From the NCBI RefSeq assembly GCF_001592285.1, contig NZ_BCWQ01000018.1, positions 1-64,000 on the forward strand: a stretch of DNA of 64,000 bases, read 5' to 3'. The translations under genes and the position numbers were made by a program. Numbering within the stretch: the first letter of the stretch is position 1; every line of letters begins with the position of its first letter. Below, in pieces: positions 1-7,107 of this stretch. The notes under the pieces were generated by a model. That model worked only from the letters and a program-made list of their open reading frames with translations. It was not told the origin of the DNA and made no database searches. Source of the stretch: Hydrogenophaga pseudoflava NBRC 102511 (GTDB taxonomy: Bacteria > Pseudomonadota > Gammaproteobacteria > Burkholderiales > Burkholderiaceae_C).

Positions 1-1
1 C

Positions 2-442
2 TGGTCGGTGTCTGCCCTGCCGCAGGGCAAGGCCTGGCAAGGGCCGGCCACCTTCCTGCTCGCGCTGGTCATCAGTGCGGCGCTGGGCGCGGCCGGAGTC
101 ACCGTGCCGTACCTGGAGCACGCCATCTCTTTGAGCGTGGTGCTGTTCGGCCTGATGCTGATCGTCGCCCAGCGGGCGATGCCGGTGGTGCTGGGCCTGG
201 GGCTGATCGCCGCAGCCTCGTCGCTGCACGGCCTGGCCCACGGCGCCGAAACGCCCGAAACCGGCTTCGCGGGCTACGCCGCGGGCTTCATGCTGACCAC
301 CGCGGTGCTGCACATCAGCGGCGTCGGGGTCGGCCTGGCCATTCAGCGCTGGCTGGCCGAGCGCCGTGGCGCTGTGCTGGGCGGGCTGGGTGCCGCTGTC
401 GGCGCCGCCGGGCTCTACTTGTTCGGCCAGCTGGCCGCCTGA
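2..442 (+). CDS. hupE: HupE/UreJ-family membrane protein, 5' truncated
   Basis: The reading frame is open from the window edge, so the N-terminus is missing and 146 residues remain. It is strongly hydrophobic, with about four or five membrane segments rich in Gly, Ala and Leu. It also has a His-containing stretch (LHGLAHGAE) typical of HupE/UreJ proteins, which are proposed nickel permeases associated with hydrogenase and urease. Its stop codon is 29 bases before hoxZ, so it belongs to the same transcription unit. A GTG at base 8 could be read as a start, but the frame continues upstream of it and the family is longer. Assignment to HupE is by composition and context. Nickel as substrate is family knowledge. 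Confidence 0.75.
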   Translation, partial: WSVSALPQGKAWQGPATFLLALVISAALGAAGVTVPYLEHAISLSVVLFGLMLIVAQRAMPVVLGLGLIAAASSLHGLAHGAETPETGFAGYAAGFMLTTAVLHISGVGVGLAIQRWLAERRGAVLGGLGAAVGAAGLYLFGQLAA

Positions 443-470
443 CCGCTACCTCTTCGCACAGGAGATCACC

Positions 471-1217
471 ATGTCCTCCCTGTCTGCACAAGAACTGGCG
501 CAGCAGCGCCTGGCCGATGTCACCGGCATCGACGAGAGCGCCGTCTCGCACGGCCAGAGCACCAAGTCGGTCTATGTGTACGAAGCCCCGGTGCGCATCT
601 GGCACTGGGTCAACGTCGCGGCCATCACCGTGCTGTGCCTCACCGGCTACTTCATCGGCAAACCCCTGCCGACCATGCCCGGCGAGGCCAGCGCGAACTA
701 CCTGATGGGCTACATCCGCTTCGCGCACTTCACGGCCGGCTACATCCTGGCCATCGGTCTGCTGGGCCGCGCCTACTGGGCCATCGTGGGCAACCACCAC
801 GCGCGCGAGCTGTTCTGGGTGCCGCTGTTCCAGAAGGCCTACTGGGGCGAGATCTTCACCATGCTCAAGTGGTACGCCTTCCTGATTCCGCGGCCCGGCC
901 GCTACGTGGGCCACAACCCGCTGGCGCGGCTGGCCATGTTCTCCGGCTTCCTGGTGCTGATGGTCTTCATGATCCTGACCGGCTTCGCGCTCTACAGCGA
1001 AGGCGCCGGCGTGGGCTCGTGGCAGGACACGATGTTCGGCTGGGTCATTCCGCTGTTCGGCCAGAGCCAGGACGTGCACACCTGGCACCGCCTGGGCATG
1101 TGGGGAATGATCATGTTCATCACCCTGCACGTCTACGCCGCGATCCGTGAAGACATCATGGGCCGCCAGTCCATCGTGTCGACCATGATCTCCGGTCGCA
1201 GAACCTTCAAAGACTGA
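471..1217 (+). CDS. hoxZ: Ni,Fe-hydrogenase b-type cytochrome subunit HoxZ
   Basis: This 248-residue integral membrane diheme cytochrome b takes electrons from the membrane-bound hydrogenase small subunit to the quinone pool. Four membrane segments are visible (about 46-63, 83-103, 154-176 and 205-224). Candidate heme-ligand histidines are H45, H86, H203, H206 and H220, and the segments VRIWHWVN and HTWHRLGMW are characteristic of the HyaC/HupC/HoxZ family. The start was set at ATG 471 because an AGGAG sits at 460-464 and the open frame upstream overlaps hupE. The structural genes hoxK and hoxG, which normally precede hoxZ, are not in the window. Confidence 0.95.
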   Translation: MSSLSAQELAQQRLADVTGIDESAVSHGQSTKSVYVYEAPVRIWHWVNVAAITVLCLTGYFIGKPLPTMPGEASANYLMGYIRFAHFTAGYILAIGLLGRAYWAIVGNHHARELFWVPLFQKAYWGEIFTMLKWYAFLIPRPGRYVGHNPLARLAMFSGFLVLMVFMILTGFALYSEGAGVGSWQDTMFGWVIPLFGQSQDVHTWHRLGMWGMIMFITLHVYAAIREDIMGRQSIVSTMISGRRTFKD

Positions 1218-1221
1218 GGTC

Positions 1222-1551
1222 ATGAAGAAAGCTGCCGTCAGCTGGTCGATCCCCCCGCGCGGTGTGCCGGTGCGTGCGCCGCTGCACCCGGGTCGGCTGC
1301 TGGCGCGCACCTGCCTGGCGCCGCTCTCGCTCAACCAGAGCGAGGCGGCCCGGCTGCTGGGCCTCTCGCGCCGGCGCCTGCACGAGCTGGTGCACGGCCA
1401 GCGGGCGATGTCGCCCGACACCGCCATCCGTTGTGCTCGCCAGTTCGGCATCGACGCCGGCTTCTGGCTCGCGCAGCAGGCCGCCTGGGACAGCTTCCAC
1501 GCCTGGAAGCGCCTGTCCTCGGGTTCGGCCACGTCCCCTTTCCCCCGCTGA
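1222..1551 (+). CDS. HigA/VapI-like helix-turn-helix protein, no toxin partner
   Basis: This 109-residue protein begins four bases after the hoxZ stop. Residues about 22-95 match the layout of HigA-type antitoxins: an HPG.LL opening, an XRE helix-turn-helix (NQSEAARLLGLSRRRLHELV), then a conserved MSPDTAIRCARQFG.DAGFWL segment. No HigB-like RNase toxin is encoded on either side. The next gene is hoxM, 21 bases downstream. Cupriavidus-type clusters normally go straight from hoxZ to hoxM, so this is an insertion in the expected order. It may be a domesticated DNA-binding regulator of the operon. Function is not established. Confidence 0.8.
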   Translation: MKKAAVSWSIPPRGVPVRAPLHPGRLLARTCLAPLSLNQSEAARLLGLSRRRLHELVHGQRAMSPDTAIRCARQFGIDAGFWLAQQAAWDSFHAWKRLSSGSATSPFPR

Positions 1552-1572
1552 TTTCACACAGGCTTGCCTGCC

Positions 1573-2238
1573 ATGCGCACCACTCCGACCGAATCCACCT
1601 GTCACCCCGGTGGTGACACTCTGCCGGCCCGCATCGTCGTGCTGGGCATCGGCAACCTGCTCTGGGCCGACGAAGGCTTTGGCGTGCGCTGCATCGAAGC
1701 CCTGCAGCGCCGCTGGGAGTTCGCCGACCACGTGCAGCTCATCGACGGCGGCACCCAGGGCCTGTACCTGATCCAGCACGTGCAGGAGGCCGATGCGCTG
1801 CTGATCTTCGACGCCATCGACTACGGCCTCGAACCCGGCACGCTCAAGCAGGTGCGCGACGACGAGGTGCCGCGCTTCATGGGCGCCAAGAAGATGAGCC
1901 TGCACCAGACCGGTTTCCAGGAGGTGCTCTCGCTGGCCACGCTGACCGGCAAGTACCCGCAGCAGGTGCTGCTGATCGGCTGCCAGCCGCAGGAGCTGGA
2001 AGACTACGGCGGCAGCCTGCGCCCGGTCGTCAAGGCCGCGATGGAGGACGCACTGGCGCTGGGCGTGGCCGAACTCGAACGCTGGGGCGCACGCCCCGTC
2101 GAACGCCGGACCCCGTTGGCCCCGCGCGAGGCCGTGACGTTGGACGAGCTGGCGCTGACCGCCTACGAAGCGCAGCGACCCGCCGCGGAAGAAGCCTGCC
2201 GCATCGGCGACGACCGGTTCCTGGTGAAGGACCTCTGA
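1573..2238 (+). CDS. hoxM: Hydrogenase maturation endopeptidase HoxM
   Basis: This HyaD/HupD-family nickel-dependent protease is predicted to remove the C-terminal extension of the membrane hydrogenase large subunit after nickel insertion. It is 221 residues from ATG 1573; a TTG nine bases earlier is a weaker alternative. Family motifs are visible: GIGNLLWADEGFGVRCIEAL near the N-terminus with the metal-binding acidic residue, LIDGGTQGL, and IFDAIDYG. It has a longer C-terminal tail than HyaD. It is followed after one base by hoxL. A different protease, HoxW, serves the soluble enzyme further downstream. Confidence 0.93.
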   Translation: MRTTPTESTCHPGGDTLPARIVVLGIGNLLWADEGFGVRCIEALQRRWEFADHVQLIDGGTQGLYLIQHVQEADALLIFDAIDYGLEPGTLKQVRDDEVPRFMGAKKMSLHQTGFQEVLSLATLTGKYPQQVLLIGCQPQELEDYGGSLRPVVKAAMEDALALGVAELERWGARPVERRTPLAPREAVTLDELALTAYEAQRPAAEEACRIGDDRFLVKDL

Positions 2239-2239
2239 C

Positions 2240-2542
2240 ATGTGCATCGGCATCCCCATGCAGGTGGTCGAGGCCGATGGCCGCTTCGCCTTGTGCGAAG
2301 GCCGCGGCGAGCGCCGCCGCATCAACACCGCCCTGGTCGGCGATGTGGCGCCGGGCGACTGGTTGCTGGTGTTCCTGGACGACGCCCGCGAGGCCATCGA
2401 CGCCGACCGCGCGGCCGAGGTGAATGCGGCGCTGGACCTGGTGCTCGGTGCCATGCAGGGTCTGGAGGCGCAGGAAGACGCGGGCTTCGCCCTGCCGTCG
2501 CAGATGAGCCCGGAACAAATGCGCGCCCTGACCGGCGCCTGA
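2240..2542 (+). CDS. hoxL: HypC-family chaperone HoxL
   Basis: This 100-residue paralogue of HypC begins MCIGIP, preserving the catalytic N-terminal Cys2 that contacts the Fe(CN)2CO group and the large subunit. In Cupriavidus, HoxL is dedicated to the membrane-bound hydrogenase, whereas HypC is general. The window has both (HypC at 8238), consistent with separate delivery to different large subunits. It differs from HypC in a longer C-terminus (residues 75-100). The start codon is one base after the hoxM stop, so translation is probably coupled. Confidence 0.93.
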   Translation: MCIGIPMQVVEADGRFALCEGRGERRRINTALVGDVAPGDWLLVFLDDAREAIDADRAAEVNAALDLVLGAMQGLEAQEDAGFALPSQMSPEQMRALTGA

Positions 2543-2557
2543 ACACAAGGAGACACC

Positions 2558-3013
2558 ATGATTGAAACCACAGAAGCCCACGCCCCCCTGGTCCAGCGCC
2601 TCGCGCGCGAGTTCGGTGCCACCTGGGTCGACGAGACCAGCGTGGCCGAATGGACCGCCGGTGGCGGCGACCGCGTCGTGCTGCTGGCCGGCGACCCGGT
2701 GCGTTTTCCCGAAGGCGTGGACGTGGCGGCGGTGCTGCCCGAGCTGATGAAGTCCTTCCCAAACCGCTTCGCTGTGGCCGTGGTGCCGCGCGACAACGAG
2801 GACGCGGTGGCCAAGCGCTACGGCTCGCAGCGCTGGCCCACGCTGCTGTTCTTCCGCGACGGCCAGTACGTCACCGCCATCGCCGGCATGCAGGACTGGG
2901 ACGTGTACCTGTCCGGCGTCGCCGCCGCACTGTCCATGCCGCCCTCGCGCCCGCCCACCATCGGCATCCCCGTCGTCAGCCAGACCGGTGGCGCCGGCAG
3001 CAGCTGCCACTGA
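2558..3013 (+). CDS. hoxO: Thioredoxin-fold hydrogenase chaperone HoxO
   Basis: This 151-residue HupG/HyaE-family protein has a thioredoxin-like fold lacking the redox CxxC at the expected position; the segment is SQRWPTLLFFRDG. In the family it acts with HoxQ, binding the Tat signal of the membrane hydrogenase small subunit HoxK and preventing premature export. An AGGAG lies at 2548-2552 ahead of the ATG. The C-terminus is Gly/Ser-rich and ends SSCH. It sits between hoxL and hoxQ as in known oxygen-tolerant membrane hydrogenase operons. Confidence 0.92.
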   Translation: MIETTEAHAPLVQRLAREFGATWVDETSVAEWTAGGGDRVVLLAGDPVRFPEGVDVAAVLPELMKSFPNRFAVAVVPRDNEDAVAKRYGSQRWPTLLFFRDGQYVTAIAGMQDWDVYLSGVAAALSMPPSRPPTIGIPVVSQTGGAGSSCH

Positions 3014-3045
3014 GCCCGCCGACCGAACCCCCACCAGGAGACCGC

Positions 3046-3909
3046 ATGAAAGCCTTCCCCATCCCCGTCGTCGCCCTCGGCCCCGGCACCCAGACCGAGG
3101 ACGAGCACCTCGACTACCTGCCCATGCCCAAGGACATGGACACCTACCGCGCGCCCATGCTGCCCGAGCCGGAGGAGATTGCCGGCCGCGCGGCCGCACG
3201 CGAGGCCCTGGTCCAGGTGCTGGCGCTGCTCGACCAGGCCGCCGACGGCGGGGTGGGCGGGCAGGTGAGCCTGCAGGCCCTGCCGTCCGAAGACCGGCAG
3301 CTGATCAACCAGGTGATGGGCGAGGGCGAGGCCAGCGCCATCGTGCGCGAGGAGTCCTCGTCGCTGGAAGTGCGCATCCAGGAGTCGGTGTTCGCCGGCG
3401 TCTGGCGCCTCATGACCTTCAGCGACGGCGCCCTGGTCGACGACGTGGTCGAGGTCGGACCGGTGCCGGCCCTGCTGCGGGTGGTGGCCGAGGAAGACGC
3501 CGAGCGCGAGTACCGGCCCTGGCTCGGCCCGCTGCCGCCCAATGTGCAGAATGCGCCGCTGCTGGTCGACGAAGTGCGCGACCAGGTGGCGCGCTGGCAG
3601 CCGGGCCACACCTCGCACGTAGTCAACCTGACGCTGCTGCCGGTGACGCCCGAAGACATCGGTTTTCTGGACCACCAGCTGGGCACTGGCCGCGTGCTGC
3701 TGCTCTCACGCGGCTACGGCAACTGCCGCATCTCGAACACGCGCCTGCCGCACTGCTGGCGCGTGGTGTACTACAACTCCATGGACAAGGTGATCCTCAA
3801 CACGGTCGAGGTGGTGGACATGCCCGAGGTCGCGATGGCGGCGCCGGAGGACCTGCGCGACTCGCACGAGCGCCTGAGCGACGTGCTCGGCTACCTCGAA
3901 CAATCATGA
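3046..3909 (+). CDS. hoxQ: Hydrogenase small-subunit chaperone HoxQ
   Basis: This 287-residue HupH/HyaF-family protein works with HoxO on the small subunit of the membrane hydrogenase. The C-terminal domain (about 170-287) contains the family signature HTSHVVNLTLLPVTPEDI, then SRGYGNCRISNT and CWRVVYYNSMD. The start at ATG 3046 was chosen because an AGGAG stands at 3036-3040 and the resulting N-terminus (MKAFPIPVV.LGPG) matches the family. The stop overlaps the hoxR start as ATGA. Confidence 0.93.
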   Translation: MKAFPIPVVALGPGTQTEDEHLDYLPMPKDMDTYRAPMLPEPEEIAGRAAAREALVQVLALLDQAADGGVGGQVSLQALPSEDRQLINQVMGEGEASAIVREESSSLEVRIQESVFAGVWRLMTFSDGALVDDVVEVGPVPALLRVVAEEDAEREYRPWLGPLPPNVQNAPLLVDEVRDQVARWQPGHTSHVVNLTLLPVTPEDIGFLDHQLGTGRVLLLSRGYGNCRISNTRLPHCWRVVYYNSMDKVILNTVEVVDMPEVAMAAPEDLRDSHERLSDVLGYLEQS

Positions 3910-4136
3910 GCGGCTTCGACGGTCAGGGCTTTGAAGGCTCGTACCTCGGCAACCGCGAGGTGCTGCGGCCCGGTTCGCGCCTGGAGTGCAAGATCTGCTG
4001 GTGGGTTTACGACCCGGCCACGGGCGACCCGCAGTGGCAGATCCCGCCGGGCACGCCGTTCGCCGAGCTGCCGCCGCACTGGCGCTGCCCCAACTGCGAC
4101 TGCGACGCCGAGCAGTTTCTTCTGTTGCCGGACTGA
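3906..4136 (+). CDS. hoxR: Rubredoxin HoxR
   Basis: This is a 76-residue rubredoxin. Two iron-binding knuckles are visible, CKICWWVYDP and CPNCDCDAEQF, with the rubredoxin core between them (PPGTPFAELPPHWRCP). In oxygen-tolerant membrane hydrogenases HoxR/HupI is needed for assembly of the iron-sulfur clusters of the small subunit in air. It has an N-terminal extension of about 25 residues compared with minimal rubredoxins. It overlaps hoxQ by four bases and ends four bases before hoxT. Confidence 0.95.
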   Translation: MSGFDGQGFEGSYLGNREVLRPGSRLECKICWWVYDPATGDPQWQIPPGTPFAELPPHWRCPNCDCDAEQFLLLPD

Positions 4137-4140
4137 AGCC

Positions 4141-4632
4141 ATGGAACACCGCGTGTCCGCCCTGGTGCAGTTCTACCGCCTCGTGCAGACCGAGCGCATG
4201 CAGGGCGTGCCCATCCTCAACCCGGCGCTGTCCGTCGAGGCGGTCGGCTTCCAGTGGGGCGATGACGGGCAGACCGTGGCCGAGGGCGTGCTGATCACGC
4301 CCTGGTTCATGAGCCTGGTGCGCCTGCCGCGGGCGGTGGAAGGCCACGGCGGCCGCGTCGCGCGCAAGGCGGTGCACAGCTTCGGCAACGAACGCTTCGA
4401 GTTCATCGGCGCGCACGACCCGGCCGTGGGCTACCACGAGACCTGCGCGCTGTTCTCGCCCATGGGCGGCTTCGCCACGCAGGCGCAGGCCGTCGAAACC
4501 GCCGAGGCCTCGCTGGCCCTGCTGCGGCCGGCGCCCGCGCCCGTGCCCACACCATTGCCCGTCGCCGAGCCTGTGCCCGCGCGCCGCGCCTTCTTCACCG
4601 GCCGCCGCGGCGCGCCGGGAGCTGTGGCATGA
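4141..4632 (+). CDS. hoxT: Hydrogenase accessory protein HoxT (HupJ family)
   Basis: This 163-residue HupJ/HoxT-family protein acts with HoxR in maturation of the membrane-bound hydrogenase under aerobic conditions. The family core runs to about residue 128 (MQGVPILNPALSVEAVGF, then LITPWFMSLVRLP). The last 35 residues are rich in Pro and Ala and appear disordered. The start is ATG 4141, four bases after the hoxR stop. The stop overlaps the hoxV start as ATGA, so the two are translationally coupled. Confidence 0.88.
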   Translation: MEHRVSALVQFYRLVQTERMQGVPILNPALSVEAVGFQWGDDGQTVAEGVLITPWFMSLVRLPRAVEGHGGRVARKAVHSFGNERFEFIGAHDPAVGYHETCALFSPMGGFATQAQAVETAEASLALLRPAPAPVPTPLPVAEPVPARRAFFTGRRGAPGAVA

Positions 4633-5774
4633 ACACCGGTCCTGATCTGGCCGGCCGCCTGCGCGTGCGCCCCGGCGCACCGCTGGCGCAGGCGCTGCAC
4701 AGCAGCCGGCGCGACTGGGCCGGGCGGCTCGGCCAGGGCCAGCCGGCCACCGCGCTGCCGGGTCTGCTGGCCAGCCTGTTCAACCTCTGCAGCCACGCGC
4801 ACCGGCTCTGCGCCCAGCTCGCGATTGCGGCGGCGCGGCCCGGCGCCATGGCGATGCCCGGTGACACCGCGCAGCGCCTGCGCCACGAGACCGCGCAGGA
4901 GCATGTGCGCCGCATCGGCCTGGACTGGCCGCGCCTGCTCGGCCCCGCCGACGGCACTGCCCAGGGCGCAGCCCTGCGGTCTCTGCAGGCATGCCCGCTG
5001 CTGCGCCCGGCCACGCCCGGCGACGACCCCTGGACCGCCACACTTGACTGGCTGCAGCGCGAGTGCCTGCACATGCCTGCGGCCACCTGGCTGCGCGCCT
5101 GGCAGGCCTGCGGCGCCGACTGGCTGCTCGACTGGGGCACGCGCCACGGCGGCTGGCTGCCGGCCCTGGTGCGCGGCGCCCGCGAGGCCGACAGCGGGCG
5201 CGCGCTCGACATGGCGCGGGCCCTGCGGGTGCACGGTCAGGACGACCAGCTGCGCACGCTGGCCGCGGCGCTGGCGCTCAAGCCGGGCTTTGCCCTGCAG
5301 CCGCTCTGGCACGGCGCCTGCGCCCACACTGGCCCCTGGGCGCGCCTGCACAGCGCGGACGACGGCCTGCCGCTCACGCCCTGGGCCCTGCTGGGCAGCC
5401 GCCTGGCCGAACTGGTGCGGCTGTGCCTGCCGGATGGGCCGGGGCAGGGCGCCGGCTGGCTGCGCCATGGGGCGCTGCACACGGCCGACGGCCAGGGCCT
5501 GGCCTGGGTCGAGATGGCGCGCGGCCTGCTGGTGCACCAGGTGGAACTCGAGGACGCTGCGCCGGTGGTGCGCGCCTGCCGCGTACTGGCGCCGACCGAG
5601 TGGAACTTCCACCCGGCCGGCGAGGTGGCGCGGCGCATCTCGGCGCTGGATGCCACGCTGCCCGCCGGCCTGCGCACGCGCCAGCTGCACCTGCTGATGG
5701 CGGCGTTCGACCCCTGCGTGCCGTTTGAAGTGGACGCCGCGCCAGCGGTGGAAGGGGAGGTGGCCCATGCATGA
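4629..5774 (+). CDS. hoxV: Hydrogenase scaffold protein HoxV (HupK family)
   Basis: This 381-residue relative of the hydrogenase large subunit is thought to serve as a scaffold for the Fe(CN)2CO cofactor during membrane hydrogenase maturation. Traces of the large-subunit metal motifs remain: an L1-like LCSHAHRLC near residue 60 and an L2-like MAAFDPCVPFEV near the C-terminus, where only one Cys of the usual DPCxxC pair is kept. That degenerate motif pattern is characteristic of HupK/HoxV. It overlaps hypA by eight bases. Confidence 0.88.
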   Translation: MNTGPDLAGRLRVRPGAPLAQALHSSRRDWAGRLGQGQPATALPGLLASLFNLCSHAHRLCAQLAIAAARPGAMAMPGDTAQRLRHETAQEHVRRIGLDWPRLLGPADGTAQGAALRSLQACPLLRPATPGDDPWTATLDWLQRECLHMPAATWLRAWQACGADWLLDWGTRHGGWLPALVRGAREADSGRALDMARALRVHGQDDQLRTLAAALALKPGFALQPLWHGACAHTGPWARLHSADDGLPLTPWALLGSRLAELVRLCLPDGPGQGAGWLRHGALHTADGQGLAWVEMARGLLVHQVELEDAAPVVRACRVLAPTEWNFHPAGEVARRISALDATLPAGLRTRQLHLLMAAFDPCVPFEVDAAPAVEGEVAHA

Positions 5775-6114
5775 AGCGAGTCTGGCTGGCGGCGTGCTGC
5801 AGCTGGTGGAAGACACGGCGCGGCGCGAAGGTTTTGCGCGCCTGCTGGAACTGCGGCTCGAAGCCGGGCAACTGGCCGGTGTGGACGTGCGCGCGCTGCG
5901 TTTTGCGCTGGAGAGCCTGGCGCCCGGCACCCTGCTGGAGGGCGCGAGCATCGAGATCGACGAACCGCCCGGCCAGGCCTGGTGCATGGCCTGCGCGCAG
6001 ACCGTGGCCATCGCCCAGCGCGGCGACGCCTGCCCGGCCTGCGGCGGTTACCAGCTGCAGCCCACGGGCGGCATGGAATTGCGCGTGGTGGACATGCGCG
6101 TGAGTGATGATTGA
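5767..6114 (+). CDS. hypA: Hydrogenase nickel incorporation protein HypA
   Basis: This 115-residue nickel metallochaperone works with HypB to load nickel into the large subunit. The N-terminal MHE nickel-binding motif is present, which fixes the start at ATG 5767 rather than at the ATG four bases later. The zinc site is CMAC...CPACGG near residues 74-97. HypA begins the general maturation block that serves all three hydrogenases implied by this cluster. Confidence 0.95.
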   Translation: MHEASLAGGVLQLVEDTARREGFARLLELRLEAGQLAGVDVRALRFALESLAPGTLLEGASIEIDEPPGQAWCMACAQTVAIAQRGDACPACGGYQLQPTGGMELRVVDMRVSDD

Positions 6115-6137
6115 AGCAACGTTGAAGGAGACCGACC

Positions 6138-7100
6138 ATGTGTGTCGTGTGCGGATGCAGTGACAACAGCCCGGCCCATGCCCGGCATGTGCAACAGAAC
6201 GCGGGCAGCGAACCCGGCGTGATCACGGTCAACCCGGCCAACGGCGACTTGCACTTCGGCGCCGGTGCGGCCCGCGTGTCGGTGCCGGGAATGAGCCAGG
6301 AACGGGCCATCAAGCTGGAGACCGATATCCTGGGCGCCAACAACCGTGTGGCCCAGCAGAACCGGGCGCATTTTGAATCGCACGGTGTGACCGCGCTCAA
6401 CTTCGTCTCCAGCCCCGGTTCGGGCAAGACCACGCTGCTGTGCGCCACCATCGAGGCGCTCAAGGCGCGCAAGCCCGGCCTGCACGTGGCCGTGATCGAG
6501 GGCGACCAGCAGACCAGCTTCGACGCCGACCGCATCCGCGCCACCGGCGCGCCCGCGATCCAGGTCAACACCGGCAAGGGCTGCCACCTCGACGCGCCCA
6601 TGGTGGCCGAGGCGTTTGCGCAGCTGCACACACACCACCACTCGCACGACCACACCCACGGTCACGATCACGGGCATCACCACCACCACCACGGCGACGA
6701 CCACAGCCTGCTGTTCATCGAGAACGTGGGCAACCTGGTCTGCCCCGCCGTGTGGGACCTGGGCGAGGCCGCCAAGGTGGCCATCCTCTCGGTGACCGAG
6801 GGCGAGGACAAGCCGCTGAAGTACCCCGACATGTTCGCGGCTTCGCAGCTCATGATCCTGAACAAGACCGACCTGCTGCCGCACGTGAAGTTCGACGTGA
6901 CCCGCTGCATCGACCTGGCCCGGCGCGTGAACCCGGCGATTGAAGTCATCCAGCTGTCCGCCACCACCGGCGAAGGCATGGACGCCTGGCTGCACTGGCT
7001 GCAACACATGGTCCCCCACGCTCCGCCGCTGCGCGGGTCGCTGCCCCCCGAGGGGGCGCGTTTCGCCTTGGGGCGGCCCGGCGGCGAAACCGGCGCCTGA
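6138..7100 (+). CDS. hypB: Hydrogenase nickel incorporation GTPase HypB
   Basis: This 320-residue SIMIBI-class GTPase powers nickel delivery. It has an N-terminal CVVCGC high-affinity nickel motif (residues 2-7), a P-loop SSPGSGKTT (91-99), a metal-site GKGCHLDA (147-154), IENVGN Walker-B region (194-199) and NKTD (242-245). Two features are unusual. A His-rich loop with 16 His in 26 residues (164-189) lies inside the G domain instead of near the N-terminus. The last 28 residues (about 293-320) come from a GC-rich repeat (7013-7090) that also occurs in hypX and hoxF. An AAGGAG precedes the start at 6125-6130. Confidence 0.95.
   Translation: MCVVCGCSDNSPAHARHVQQNAGSEPGVITVNPANGDLHFGAGAARVSVPGMSQERAIKLETDILGANNRVAQQNRAHFESHGVTALNFVSSPGSGKTTLLCATIEALKARKPGLHVAVIEGDQQTSFDADRIRATGAPAIQVNTGKGCHLDAPMVAEAFAQLHTHHHSHDHTHGHDHGHHHHHHGDDHSLLFIENVGNLVCPAVWDLGEAAKVAILSVTEGEDKPLKYPDMFAASQLMILNKTDLLPHVKFDVTRCIDLARRVNPAIEVIQLSATTGEGMDAWLHWLQHMVPHAPPLRGSLPPEGARFALGRPGGETGA
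7013..7090 (+). repeat. GC-rich structured repeat, family 1 copy A, inside hypB
   Basis: A 45-base block (7013-7057) is identical to the block at 14711-14755 and to the reverse complement of 11954-11998. It ends in a GCCCCCCGAGGGGGC hairpin. It is followed by an 8-base arm GTTTCGCC (7060-7067), a conserved middle centred on TTGGGGCGGCCCG, and the complementary arm GGCGAAAC (7083-7090). The repeat is read in frame as the HypB C-terminus. Confidence 0.9.
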
Positions 7101-7107
7101 GAACGCG

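Noticed and set aside
366-470. A longer hoxZ start at base 366
   Set aside because: It would overlap hupE by 77 bases and add residues without family similarity. ATG 471 has a good AGGAG.
315-1532. Long open frame on the minus strand opposite hoxZ and the HigA-like gene
   Set aside because: High-GC DNA gives long antisense frames. The translation is Arg/Gly/Ala/His-rich with no domain, while the plus strand encodes recognisable proteins throughout.
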